From contig CAWETN010000007.1 in the NCBI GenBank assembly GCA_963812075.1, positions 744,001-808,000 on the forward strand: a DNA stretch of 64,000 nt, read 5' to 3'. Below are positions 33,785-43,862 of the stretch, one piece after another (the first letter of the stretch is position 1; the number at the start of each line of letters is the position of its first letter). The notes beneath the pieces were generated by a model. That model worked only from the letters and a program-made list of their open reading frames with translations. It made no database searches and had not been told where the DNA came from. The translations under genes and the position numbers were made by a program. Origin of the DNA: JAMXLO01 sp963812075. Its GTDB lineage: Bacteria > Pseudomonadota > Alphaproteobacteria > Acetobacterales > Acetobacteraceae.

Positions 33785-33919
33785 TTGCCCCTCCAGATCA
33801 TGGTGAGCGGCCCTACATAGTCAGCATTAAGGTCGTGCTTTGCGCTCCGAGGCAGATTCCGAGTGCCCCGACCGAGATGGAGCCAGGCGGAATTTTACCC
33901 AAAATGCCTATGATCTGCG

Positions 33920-33933
33920 ATGATCTAGATCAA
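33920..33933. promoter_or_regulatory. FNR-box-like palindrome
   Basis: ATGATCTAGATCAA differs from the FNR/Anr consensus TTGAT-N4-ATCAA at one position. It lies 136 bp upstream of the nuclease-like gene in a 184-bp gap. Chance occurrence cannot be excluded. Confidence 0.25.
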
Positions 33934-33968
33934 ATGGCACGAATGTCTCTGTCTAAGTAGCGCCTCCT

Positions 33969-35543
33969 TCAACCTTTGCTCACATTCCAGAACACCGGCG
34001 CCGGTCCCTTCAGCGGGTCGCTGATGCCGGTGCTCCAGGCGGCGCGCGGCATGTAGCGGCCGAGCGGCACGAACGGCACCGCGTCGAACGCCGCCAGCGA
34101 GATCTCGCGTTCCAGCCGCGTCTGCTCTGCCGGATCGTCGCTGTCGAGCCAGGCGTTGTAGGCCGCCTCGATGCGCGGGATGGTGGGCCAGCCGATCCAC
34201 GCATCCTTGCCGTTGCCGCGCAGCAGCGAGCCCAGCAGCGGGTCGCGGTACTCCGGCACCGGCGTGACGCTGACGAACAGCGACCAGCCGCCCTTCTCCA
34301 GCGGCTGCCGGCTGGCACGGCGCTGCAGCACCGTGCCCCAGTCCATCGCCTGGTCGTCGATGTTCATGCCCACACGCGTCAGCGCGTCCGCCACCACCAG
34401 CGACGCCGAGTTGTAGAACGGCTGGTCGGTGGTGTGCAGCAGCACCAGGCGCTCGCCGTGATACCCCGCATCCGCCAGCATCGCCTTCACCTCGGCGGTG
34501 CTGTGGCGCTTGGTGATCGCCTCGATCCCCGCCATGTCGACGTCCGGGTTGCCGGTCGCCAGGTAGCCCATCGGCAAGATGGTGCCGTCGGGATCGCCGC
34601 CCATGATCGCTTCCATCACCGCGCGCTGGTCGATCGCCGCCAGGATCGCACGCCGCAGCCTCACGTTGTCGGTCGGCGCGGCGACGTGGTTCGGCCGCAG
34701 CTGGCTGATGAAGCCCCACTTGTCGAGCCGTCCGGTCACCACGTTCGGCGCCCGCTGCAGCATCGGCAGCAGGTCCGGCATCGGCATCTCCAGCCAGTCG
34801 ATCTCTCCCGTCACCAGCGCGTTCGCCGCGGTGGCGGGATCGGGGATCATCTTCCACTCCACCCGATCGACCAGGACACGATGTCCGCCCGAGGTGAAGC
34901 TTGCCGGTTCGTCGCGCGGCACGTAGCGCTCGAACGGCACCAGTGCCGCGTGGCTGCCGATCACGTACTCGTCCTGCAGGAAGCGGAACGGGCCGGAGCC
35001 GACGATCTCGGTCATCTGTTTGAACGGATCGGTGCCGTTGGCGATGCGTTCGGGCACCATCACCGCGGCGGTCTGGAACTTCGACAGCAGCTTGGGCAGC
35101 GCGGGGAAGCGCTTGTTCAGCCGCAGCACGATGGTGCGATCGTCTGGCGCCTCCAACGCGTCGAGCCGTGCCTCGAGCGTCGCGCCGCCCGGGTCGCGCT
35201 TCATCCAGCGCCGCAGCGACGCGGTGCAGTCGTGCGCCAGCACCGGTTCGCCGTCGTGGAACCATAGGTTCCGCCGAAGCCACATCACCCAGCGCCGACC
35301 GTCGTCCTCGACGCTGAAGCCTTCCAGCATCTGCGGCTTCGGGTTCATCTCCGCGTCGCGCCCGAACAGCACGTCGTAGATCATGAAGCCGACGTTCCGT
35401 GTGGTCATCGCGCTGGTCCACACCGGATCGAGGCTCGCGAGCGGCGACTGCGGCACGAAGGTCAGCGTCTTCGCAGCGCCGCCGACCGCCGGTCGCGCCA
35501 GCCCGGCGGCCGCGGCGCCGAGCAGGAATTGGCGTCGTTGCAT
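33969..35543 (-). CDS. family 5 extracellular solute-binding protein (peptide/nickel/opine ABC type), Tat-exported
   Basis: A 524-residue binding protein. The start MQRRQFLLGAAAAGLARP is a twin-arginine leader (RRQFLLG), then TLTFVPQSPLASLDPVWTSA and the cluster-5 body with AVMEAIMGGDPDGTILPMGY. Such proteins deliver oligopeptides or other small organic molecules to an ABC importer. No permease or ATPase gene is nearby, so it may use a distant transporter. ATG 35543 is preferred to the longer frame from 35606 because the leader begins there. A palindromic repeat lies upstream. Confidence 0.87.
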   Translation of the reverse strand: MQRRQFLLGAAAAGLARPAVGGAAKTLTFVPQSPLASLDPVWTSAMTTRNVGFMIYDVLFGRDAEMNPKPQMLEGFSVEDDGRRWVMWLRRNLWFHDGEPVLAHDCTASLRRWMKRDPGGATLEARLDALEAPDDRTIVLRLNKRFPALPKLLSKFQTAAVMVPERIANGTDPFKQMTEIVGSGPFRFLQDEYVIGSHAALVPFERYVPRDEPASFTSGGHRVLVDRVEWKMIPDPATAANALVTGEIDWLEMPMPDLLPMLQRAPNVVTGRLDKWGFISQLRPNHVAAPTDNVRLRRAILAAIDQRAVMEAIMGGDPDGTILPMGYLATGNPDVDMAGIEAITKRHSTAEVKAMLADAGYHGERLVLLHTTDQPFYNSASLVVADALTRVGMNIDDQAMDWGTVLQRRASRQPLEKGGWSLFVSVTPVPEYRDPLLGSLLRGNGKDAWIGWPTIPRIEAAYNAWLDSDDPAEQTRLEREISLAAFDAVPFVPLGRYMPRAAWSTGISDPLKGPAPVFWNVSKG

Positions 35544-35574
35544 GGCTCGTTGATCCGAAAAACTATGAGGCTCG

Positions 35575-35615
35575 CCCATCGTCATGGCCGGCAGAAGGCC
35601 GGCCATGACGATGGG
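35575..35615. repeat. 18-bp perfect inverted repeat (CATCGTCATGGCCGGC family)
   Basis: CCCATCGTCATGGCCGGC (35575-35592) is followed after five bases by its exact complement (35598-35615). It lies between two solute-binding protein genes on the same strand, 7 bp from the stop of the upstream one. It could end transcription, but the same wording recurs at 40511-40610 and in part at 56043-56071, so it is better called a dispersed palindromic repeat. Confidence 0.7.
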
Positions 35616-35621
35616 GGATGG

Positions 35622-36827
35622 TCAGGAGCCGGCGCCCTGGATCACGTTGCCGAACAGCACCCAGGTCTTGCCGTCCCACTTCTCCAGCTGCATCGCGGTG
35701 ATCGGATGGTAGTTGGTGGGGCTCGTGCTGATCTTGATGCCGGGCAGCAGCACCGGGTTCTCCACGTCGTGCAGGCTGGTCACCTGCTTCATGATATTGG
35801 CGCGCGAGAAGTCGCCGTTGGCCTGCTGCAGCACCTGCAGCATCGTCTTGCACAGGCCATAGGCCGCGATGTAGCCGCCGTCGGTCTGATCGGCGCCGGG
35901 CATGTATTTGTTCATGAAGCCGCGCCACTCGTTCATGCCGGCATCGTCCTTCCAGGTGGGATCGGACGAATCCTTCAGATAGGCGGCGCTGATGATGCCG
36001 ATGCCGTTTTCCGGGCCGGCCGGCGTCATCACCGCGCCCACCGAGATCGCCACGTTGGACAGGAAGAACATCGGCTTCCAGTTGAGGTCGTGCACCTTGC
36101 GGATCGCCTGCGCGGCGAACTTGGGGATCGCCGCCACCAGCAGCACGTCGGCGCCCGACGACTGCAGCGTGGTGATCTGGCTGTCCACCGTCGGGTCGGT
36201 GGTCTCGTATGTCGCCGTGGTCACGATCTTGCTGAACCTGTCGCCCAGCACATCCTTCACGCCGTTCGGATAGTCCTTACCGAAGTCGTCGTTCTGGTAC
36301 AGGATCGCGATCTTCGCGTCCGGCTTTTGCTGCAGGATGTACTTGGTATAGATCTGCGCCTCGGTGCGGTAGCTGGGCTGCCAGCCGATCGTCCACGGGG
36401 TCTGCTTGTAGTCGCCCCACTTGTCGGCGCCGGTCGAGACGAACAGCTGCGGCACCTTCTTCTGGTTCATGTAGCGCACGATGGCGCTGTTGGTCGGCGT
36501 ACCCAGTGTGCCAAAGGTGAAGGCGACCTGCTCCTCCTCGACCAGCCGGCGGATCTGCTCGACGGTCTTCGGCGGGCTGTAGTTGTCGTCGAGCGAGATG
36601 AAGTTGATCTTGTGGCCGGCGACGCCGCCCTGTCCGTTCACCATGCCGAAGAACGCGCTCTCCAGCTTGCCCAGCACGCCGTACGACGAGGCGGGTCCGC
36701 TATAGGGCACGGTGTTGCCGATCTTGATCTCGGTCGCGGTGACGCCGGGCGTATCCGCCGCCGTCGCCGCGGTGGCGACAGCAGCGACCAGCGCCGCCGC
36801 GGTCAGGAACGTCTTCCTTCCAGTCAT
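35622..36827 (-). CDS. branched-chain amino acid-type ABC substrate-binding protein
   Basis: A 401-residue periplasmic protein with signal peptide (MTGRKTFLTAAALVAAVATA). EIKIGNTVPYSGPASSYGVL and GQGGVAGHKINFISLDDNYS are typical of the LivJ/LivK-like group. It starts 71 bp after mccA on the same strand, which would suit import of leucine or related acids for the mcc/ivd route. Many members in soil alphaproteobacteria bind aromatic or other ligands, so the ligand is uncertain. Confidence 0.88.
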   Translation of the reverse strand: MTGRKTFLTAAALVAAVATAATAADTPGVTATEIKIGNTVPYSGPASSYGVLGKLESAFFGMVNGQGGVAGHKINFISLDDNYSPPKTVEQIRRLVEEEQVAFTFGTLGTPTNSAIVRYMNQKKVPQLFVSTGADKWGDYKQTPWTIGWQPSYRTEAQIYTKYILQQKPDAKIAILYQNDDFGKDYPNGVKDVLGDRFSKIVTTATYETTDPTVDSQITTLQSSGADVLLVAAIPKFAAQAIRKVHDLNWKPMFFLSNVAISVGAVMTPAGPENGIGIISAAYLKDSSDPTWKDDAGMNEWRGFMNKYMPGADQTDGGYIAAYGLCKTMLQVLQQANGDFSRANIMKQVTSLHDVENPVLLPGIKISTSPTNYHPITAMQLEKWDGKTWVLFGNVIQGAGS

Positions 36828-36898
36828 CGAGGTCTTGTCCTTCTTACCAGGTAGCCGTTGCCACTGTGGCCATGCCGGGCCGGTGCTTGCAACTCCCG

Positions 36899-38905
36899 TC
36901 AGCCTGCATCGTGCTCGGCAAAATCGACCAGAAGCTGGCCTTCCACGACGCTGTCGCCGGCCTGGCAGGACACGTTGGCGATGACGCCGTCGGCGGGCGC
37001 GGCGAGGCGGAACACCGTCTTCATCGCCTCGAGCACCACGAGCACCTGGCCGCGCGTCACCGCCATGCCCGGTTCGGCGGCAACCTGGGTGACCTGTCCG
37101 GGGATCGGCGCGACCAGCCGTCCGCCGGCATCGTCCTCCTCGGCGGCCGCGGCCAGCGGATCGGCGAGTTGCAGCCGCCAGGTCTCGCCATTGCGGCGCA
37201 CCGTCACGCCGTTGCCGCCGCGCAGCGCGAAGACGTGCTCGTGCGCGTCGTCGAGGCACAGGTCCATCCGGCCGTCGGGCAGGCGCATGGCGCTTGCCAC
37301 GATCTGCTGGCCGGCTACCGTCAGCTTCCAGCGCGGCGCGGCGGAGCGCACCGCGACGACGTGCGGCACGCCGGCCACGCTGAACGGCAGCGTGCGTTCG
37401 GCATCGCTGTTGAGCCACCACAGGTCGCGCGCATGCCACGGCGACCAGGGATCGGCGCCTGCCTCCGCCGCCGCGCCGGCGACCTCCGCCTCGTCTGCCA
37501 GCACGCAGAGCGCCGCGGCGGCCAGCACCTCGGACGGCGGCGCCTGCAGGGGCGCCAGCAGCGTTTCGCGGTGGCGTTCGATGAACCCGGTATCGATACC
37601 GCCGGCAACGAAGTCCGGATGCGCAACGATGCGGCCGAGCAGGTCGAGGTTGCTGGCAGGGCCGATCAGCGCGCTCTCGTCCAGCGCACGGCGCAGGGTC
37701 GCCAGCGCCGTGTCCCGCGTGTCGCCATGGCAGATCAGCTTGGCGAGCATCGCATCGTAGTGCACCGACACGCTGTCGCCGGTGGCGAAGCCGGTATCGA
37801 TGCGAACCTCCGGCGAGGGCTCCGGCGTATGGAACAGCGCCAGGCGGCCGATCGACGGCGCGAAGTCGTGCTCCGGGTCCTCGGCGTAGATACGCGCCTC
37901 GATCGCATGGCCGTGCATGCGGATGGCCTTCTGGCCGAGCGGCAGCGGTTCGCCGGCGGCGACGCGCAACTGCCATTCGACCAGGTCGAGGCCGGTGATC
38001 ATCTCGGTCACCGGATGCTCGACCTGAAGCCGGGTGTTCATCTCCAGGAAGTAGAAGCCGTCGGCATCGGCGACGAACTCGACCGTGCCGGCGCCTTCGT
38101 AGCCGACCGCCCGCGCCGCCGCGACCGCCGCGCGGCCCATCGCGGCGCGGCGTTCGTCGTCGAGACCCGGGGCAGGCGCTTCCTCGATCACCTTCTGATG
38201 CCGTCGCTGCACCGAGCAGTCGCGCTCGAACAGGTGCACGACGTTGCCGTGCGTGTCGGCGAACACCTGCACCTCGATGTGGCGCGGGTCGGTCAGGTAG
38301 CGCTCGATCAGCACGCGGTCGTCGCCGAACGCCGATGCAGCCTCCTGCCGCGCGGCATCGCAGCGCGGCGGCGAATTCGCCGGCGCTGGCGACGACGCGC
38401 ATGCCGCGGCCGCCGCCGCCGGAGACCGCCTTGATCATCAGCGGGAATGCCGATGCGCGTTGGCCTGGTCGGCGAGGAACGCAGCGTCCTGCCGCTCGCC
38501 ATGGTAGCCGGGCAGCAGCGGCACGCCGGACGTCTCCATCAGCGTCTTCGCCGCCGACTTCGAGCCCATCGCGCGCATCGCCGAGGCCGGCGGCCCGACG
38601 AACACGATGCCGGCGTCGGCACAGGCCTCGGCGAAGGCCGGATTCTCCGACAGGAAGCCGTAGCCGGGATGGATCGCCTCGGCGCCGCTGCGCCGCGCGG
38701 CATCGATGATGCGTGGGATGTCGAGATAGCTGTCGCGCGCCGGCGCTGCGCCGATGCGGACGGCACGATCGGCCGCCTGCACGTGCAGCGCGTCGGCATC
38801 GGCATCGGAGTAGACCGCGACGGTGGCGATGCCCATGCGTCGCGCGGTGCGGATGATGCGGCAGGCGATCTCGCCGCGGTTGGCGATCAGCAGGGTGCGG
38901 AACAT
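36899..38905 (-). CDS. mccA: 3-methylcrotonyl-CoA carboxylase-like biotin carboxylase subunit, frame interrupted
   Basis: The N-terminal biotin carboxylase domain is MFRTLLIANRGEIACRIIRT with SGAEAIHPGYGFLSENPAFA; the ATP-grasp loop is MIKAVSGGGGRGMRVVAS; then IERYLTDPRHIEVQVFADTH and FLEMNTRLQVEHPVTEM. The C-terminal biotinyl lysine is in VVLEAMKTVF. Three +1 insertions fit the breaks, two near 38440-38450 (around the IGFPLMIKAV segment) and one near 38360. Without them the gene gives 667 residues, normal for MccA. It is 3 bp after mccB. With ivd and mccB it forms the leucine route to 3-methylglutaconyl-CoA. Confidence 0.85.
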
Positions 38906-38908
38906 CCG

Positions 38909-40502
38909 TCACATCCGGAACACGCCGAAGCGGGTCGGCTCGATCGGCGCGTTCAGCGCCGCCGACAGCGCCAGGCCCAGCACGCGACGCGTGTCGATCG
39001 GATCGATGATGCCGTCGTCCCACAGCCGCGCGGTGGCGTAGTACGGATGGCCCTGCCGTTCGTACTGCGCGCGGATCGGCGCCTTGAACGCTTCGTCCTC
39101 TTCCGGCGTCGTATCGCGGTCTGCGCGCGCACCTGGCCAGCACCATCGCCGCCTGCTCGCCGCCCATCACCGAGATGCGCGCGTTCGGCCACATGAACAG
39201 GAAGCGCGGCTCATAGGCGCGGCCGCACATGCCGTAGTTGCCGGCGCCATAGCTGCCGCCGATGATGACGGTGAGCTTCGGCACCGCGGTGGTGGACACC
39301 GCGGTCACCAGCTTGGCGCCATCCTTGGCGATGCCGCCCGCCTCGTATTTGCGCCCGACCATGAAGCCGGTGATGTTCTGCAGGAACACCAGCGGGATGC
39401 CGCGCTGGCTGCACAGTTCGATGAAATGCGCGCCCTTCAGCGCCGATTCCGAGAACAGGATGCCGTTGTTGGCGAGGATGCCGACCGGATAGCCGTAGAT
39501 GTGGGCGAAGCCGCAGACCAGCGTGGTGCCGTACAGGCGCTTGAATTCGTCGAACTCGCTGCCATCGACGATGCGCGCGATCACCTCGCGCACGTCGTAC
39601 GGCGCGCGCAGATCGGCCGGCACCACGCCGTAGAGCTCCGCCGGATCGTAATGCGGCGGCTCGGGCGCGCGCAGTGCCACCTGCGGCTGCTTCACGCTAT
39701 TCAGCCCGGCGACGATGCGCCGGCACAGCGCCAGCGCATGCCGGTCGTCATGCGCGTAATGGTCGACCACGCCGGAGGTGCGCGCGTGCACATCGGCGCC
39801 GCCCAGATCCTCGGCGCTGACGATCTCGCCGGTGGCAGCCTGCACCAGCGGCGGGCCGCCCAGGAAGATGGTGCCCTGCTTGCGCACGATGATCGTCTCG
39901 TCGCTCATCGCCGGCACATAGGCGCCGCCGGCGGTGCAGGAGCCCATCACCGCGGCGATCTGCGGAATGCCCTGCGCCGACAGGTTCGCCTGGTTGAAGA
40001 AGATGCGGCCGAAGTGGTCGCGGTCGGGGAAGATCTCGTCCTGCATCGGCAGGAAGGCGCCGCCGGAATCGACCAGGTAGATGCAGGGCAGGCGGTTCTG
40101 CAGCGCGATCTCCTGCGCGCGCAGGTGCTTCTTCACGGTGATCGGGAAGTAGGTGCCGCCCTTCACCGTGGCGTCGTTGGCGACGATGACGCACTCGCGC
40201 CCGGAGACGCGGCCGATGCCGGTGACGATGCCGGCGGCGGGGACCTCGTCGTCGTAGAGGCCGTACGCGGCGAGCTGCGACAGCTCGAGGAACGGCGAAC
40301 CGGGATCGATCAGTCCCGCGACGCGATCGCGCGGCAGCAGCTTGTCGCGCGCGAGGTGGCGCTCGCGCGCGGACTTCACCGCCGCCCTGTCCCGACCTCC
40401 GCGACGCGGGCGCGCAGGTCCTGCGACCAGTGCGCGCATCGTCGCGGCGTTGGCCGCGAAGTCGGCGGAGCGCGGATCGATGTCGGAGCGGAGATGGGTC
40501 AT
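38909..40502 (-). CDS. mccB: 3-methylcrotonyl-CoA carboxylase-like carboxyltransferase (beta) subunit, frame interrupted
   Basis: A carboxyltransferase of 530 residues after repair: KLLPRDRVAGLIDPGSPFLE, TYFPITVKKHLRAQEIALQN, NLSAQGIPQIAAVMGSCTAG, and GRAYEPRFLFMWPNARISVM. It transfers CO2 from biotin to the acyl-CoA. One net +1 shift lies at 39124-39138, in a GCGCGCGC run; after it the frame reads ADRDTTPEEDEAFKAPIRAQ and ends EPTRFGVFRM. A GCGC run is a known trouble spot for base callers. The order ivd, mccB, mccA matches leucine-degradation operons; the enoyl-CoA hydratase and lyase genes are absent here. Confidence 0.87.
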
Positions 40503-40510
40503 GTGCGTTC

Positions 40511-40610
40511 CCCATCGTCATGGCCGAGCTTGGGTCGGCCATCCACGTCTTCGATCCGGTGGTGAAAGGAAGGCGTGGATGGCCGGGCCAGGCCCAGCCA
40601 TGACGGCGGG
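40511..40610. repeat. 100-bp nested palindrome (CATCGTCATGGCCG family)
   Basis: Outer arms CATCGTCATGGCCG and its near complement (AGCCATGACGGCG) enclose a second pair, GGCCATCCACG and CGTGGATGGCC. It fills the gap between ivd and mccB. Outer wording matches the element at 35575-35615, so it belongs to the same dispersed family. A stable folded RNA here could affect message processing within the operon. Confidence 0.7.
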
Positions 40611-40629
40611 AGCGCACGTCGATAGTGCA

Positions 40630-41809
40630 TCACGCCGTCTCGCGGAACAGCTCGCGGCCGATCAGCATGCGGCGGATTTCGCTGGTGCCGGCACCGATCT
40701 CGTACAGCTTGGCGTCGCGCAGCAGCCGGCCGGTGGGATAGTCGTTGATGTAGCCGTTGCCGCCCAGGCACTGGATCGCCTCCAGCGCCATCCACGTCGC
40801 CTTCTCGGCCGCGTACAGGATCGCGCCGGCGGCGTCCTTGCGCGTCGTCTCGCCGCGGTCGCACGACTTCGCCACCGCATACACATACGCCTTGGCGGCG
40901 TTCATCGTGGTGTACATGTCGGCGAGCTTGCCCTGCATCAGCTGAAACTCGCCGATCGGCTGGCCGAACTGCTTGCGTTCGTGCACGTAGGGCACCACCA
41001 CGTCCATGCAGGCCTGCATGATGCCGAGCGGCCCCGCCGCCAGCACGGCGCGCTCGTAGTCCAGCCCGCTCATCAGCACGCGCACGCCGTCGTTGACGCC
41101 GCCCGAGCACGTTCTCCTCGGGCACTTCGCAATCGTCGAACACCAGTTCGCAGGTGTTCGAGCCGCGCATGCCGAGCTTGTCGAGCTTCTGCGCGGTGGA
41201 GAAACCCTTGAAGCCCTTCTCGATCAGGAAGGCGGTGATGCCCTGCGGTCCCGCCTCCGGATCGGTCTTGGCGTAGATCACCAGCACGTCGGCATCGGGC
41301 CCGTTGGTGATCCACATCTTCGAGCCGTTCAGCACGTAGCGGTCGCCGCGCTTGTCCGCGCGCGTGCGCATGCCGACGACGTCCGATCCCGCGCCCGGTT
41401 CGCTCATCGCCAGTGCGCCGACATGTTCGCCGCTGATCAGCCTCGGCAGGTAGCGGCGCTTCTGCTCCTCGCTGCCGTTGCGGCGGATCTGGTTGACGCA
41501 CAGGTTGGAATGCGCGCCGTAGGACAGGCCGACCGAGGCGGAGGCGCGGGAGATCTCCTCCATCGCGACGACGTGTTCCAGATAGCCCATGCCGGCGCCG
41601 CCGTATTCCTCCTCGACCGTGACGCCCAGCACGCCGAGATCGCCCAGCTTGCGCCACAGATCCATCGGGAATGCGTTGTCGCGATCGATCTCGGCGGCGC
41701 GCGGCGCGATCTCGTCGGCGGCGAAGTTCTCCACCGTGTCGCGCAGCATGTCGGCAGTTTCGCCGAGGTCGAAATTCAGGCCGGGAAGGCGGTTTGACAA
41801 GGACGCCAT
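40630..41809 (-). CDS. ivd: isovaleryl-CoA dehydrogenase, frame interrupted
   Basis: A 392-residue acyl-CoA dehydrogenase after repair. FDLGETADMLRDTVENFAAD, LISGEHVGALAMSEPGAGSD and SKMWITNGPDADVLVIYAKT are family hallmarks. GLDYERAVLAAGPLGIMQAC places the catalytic Glu as in isovaleryl-CoA dehydrogenases rather than medium-chain types. It oxidises isovaleryl-CoA to 3-methylcrotonyl-CoA, the substrate of mccAB downstream, with electrons passed to ETF. One extra base in a C run at 41102-41104 breaks the frame. It is divergent from the thiamine-diphosphate gene. Confidence 0.9.
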
Positions 41810-41872
41810 GCTGGAACAATGACCGAGCCGGGGCGGGCCGCCAAGTGAAACCTGCTCGATGGAGGAAGCGCG

Positions 41873-43609
41873 ATGACAGTCGAGCGCATGCTGACCGAGG
41901 AACAGCCGGCCGGCGACCTGGTCGGGCGCGTGTTGCAGGAAGCCGGCATCGAGTATGTGTTCGGCATCTCCGGCGGCCACACGGGTCGCATCATCCAGGG
42001 CCTGCGCAAGATCCAGAACTCGCTGCGCATGGTGCTGGTGCGCGAGGAATCGCTCGCCGGCGTGATGGCCGAAGTGTACGGCCGGTTGACGCGGCGGCCG
42101 GGCGTGATGATCGGGCAGGGGCCTTGGGTACTGGGCAACGGCCTGATCGGCACGATGGAGGCCTACCTGTCCAGCTCGCCGATGCTGCTGCTGACCGACT
42201 TCTCTGACTCCACGCCGTTCCATCTGCACGCACCCTATCAGCAGGCGACCGGCGACTACGGCAGTTGGGACGCGCGGCGCGCGTTCAGCGGCGTGACCAA
42301 GCACGTGGTGCAGGCGCTCACGCCGGTCGCCGCGGTGCAGGGGACGCAGCTTGCCATCAAGCATGCGCTGTCGGGGCAATGCGGCCCAGTCGCCGTGCTG
42401 TTCGCGATGGACTCGCTGTCCGGCACGGTGAAGCCGGATTCCCAGCCGGTGGTGTATCCGACGCAATACTATCTGCCCGCGCCACCGCCGCCGGCCGATG
42501 CGGCGCGTGTGGCGGCTGCGGCGAAGGCATTGCTGGCGGCGGAGCGGCCGGTGGTGATCGCCGGCAACGGCGTGCGCATCGCGCAGGGCTACGACGCGCT
42601 GGTGGCGTTGGTTGAGGCGGCGGGGCTGCCGGTGGTGACCACCGCGGCTGGCAAGGGCTGCTTCGCCGAGACGCACAGCCTGGCCCTCGGCGTATTCGGC
42701 ACGTTCGGCACCGAGGCAGCGAATGCCTGCCTGGCTGAGGCCGACCTGGTGCTGGCGATCGGCACCAAGCTTGGTCCGTCCGACACCGCGTGGGAGAACC
42801 GCGACCTGCTGGATCCGACGCGGCAGACCTTCATCCAGATCGACATCGAGCCGCGCAACGCGTCGTGGACGTTCCCCGCCGAACATGTGCTGCTTGGCGA
42901 CGCGGCGCAGGTGATGCGACAGCTGCGCGAGGCGGTCGGATCTGCCGCGGGGCGTCGTGCGGCGGGTGATGCACGTGTCGCCCGCTGGCGCGAGGCGAAG
43001 GGCTACTTCAATTCCGCGGGCTACACGGCCGACGACAGCCCGATGCTGCCGCAGCGCGCGATCGGCGAACTGATGCGGGCCCTGCCGGCCGACGCCATCG
43101 TCACCTGCGACGCCGGCGAGAACCGCATCATGATGACGCACTTCTATCAGACGAAGCAGGCGGGCGGCTTCCTGCAGGCGGCGGGATCGGGGCCGATGGG
43201 CTTCGCCATTCCGGCGGCGCTGGCGGCGAAGCTGGTGCATCCCGACCGGCCGGTGGTGGCGGTGTGCGGCGACGGTGGCTTCGCGATGACGATGAACGGC
43301 TTGATGACCGGGATCGAGCAGGACATCCCGATCATCACGGTGGTGTTCAACAACCAGGCGCTCGGCTGGGTGCTGCATGGCGGCGGCCCGTTCGCAGCCG
43401 AGTTCGCCGACTTCGACCACGCGGCCATCGCGCGCGCGATGGGCTGCAACGGCGTGCGCGTCACCGAGCCGGCCGAGCTCGGCACGGCACTGCGCGAGGC
43501 AATGAGCGCGAGGGTGCCGACGGTGATCGATGTGCGCACGTCGCTGGCGCAATCGTTCGCCGATATCACCTCGCCACTGGCGGTGGCCGCATCGCCGCGG
43601 CGGCGGTAA
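41873..43609 (+). CDS. thiamine diphosphate-dependent enzyme (acetolactate synthase-like)
   Basis: A 578-residue three-domain protein. The N-terminal PYR domain has GIEYVFGISGGHTGRIIQGL and the catalytic Glu in VLVREESLAGVMAEVYGR. The C-terminal PP domain has the cofactor motif starting CGDGGFAMTMNGLM and ending VVFNN. Family members make or break C-C bonds of 2-keto acids or 2-hydroxyacyl-CoA. The divergent position next to ivd suggests acyl-CoA or keto-acid metabolism, but no specific substrate can be named. The frame is intact, unlike the second such gene at 56.9 kb. Confidence 0.87.
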   Translation: MTVERMLTEEQPAGDLVGRVLQEAGIEYVFGISGGHTGRIIQGLRKIQNSLRMVLVREESLAGVMAEVYGRLTRRPGVMIGQGPWVLGNGLIGTMEAYLSSSPMLLLTDFSDSTPFHLHAPYQQATGDYGSWDARRAFSGVTKHVVQALTPVAAVQGTQLAIKHALSGQCGPVAVLFAMDSLSGTVKPDSQPVVYPTQYYLPAPPPPADAARVAAAAKALLAAERPVVIAGNGVRIAQGYDALVALVEAAGLPVVTTAAGKGCFAETHSLALGVFGTFGTEAANACLAEADLVLAIGTKLGPSDTAWENRDLLDPTRQTFIQIDIEPRNASWTFPAEHVLLGDAAQVMRQLREAVGSAAGRRAAGDARVARWREAKGYFNSAGYTADDSPMLPQRAIGELMRALPADAIVTCDAGENRIMMTHFYQTKQAGGFLQAAGSGPMGFAIPAALAAKLVHPDRPVVAVCGDGGFAMTMNGLMTGIEQDIPIITVVFNNQALGWVLHGGGPFAAEFADFDHAAIARAMGCNGVRVTEPAELGTALREAMSARVPTVIDVRTSLAQSFADITSPLAVAASPRRR

Positions 43610-43862
43610 CGCGAGTGGCTCGATCGGCGTGACCGGCCCCGCCGCAGTTCCCGGTCCGTCGAAGACGCCGGCCTGACATCTTGTTCGAACCGAGCGGAGG
43701 CGCCGTCCGGGCTCTGCCGGCCTGGCAACTCCACGATCCGGGCGGGGCACGCCCGTTTCAGAGAGAAACTCGATCATTCCGATGAATTTAATCGATTGGA
43801 CAAATGAGCGCGGCGGCGCTATGGCCCGCGCCGGAAATGAGCAACGCAGGATCGGAGGCGGC

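Noticed and set aside
35622..40502. A single 1626-codon frame across the branched-chain binding protein, mccA and mccB
   Set aside because: It is two real genes on a shared frame joined through frame breaks and a missing stop; only the ends match known proteins.
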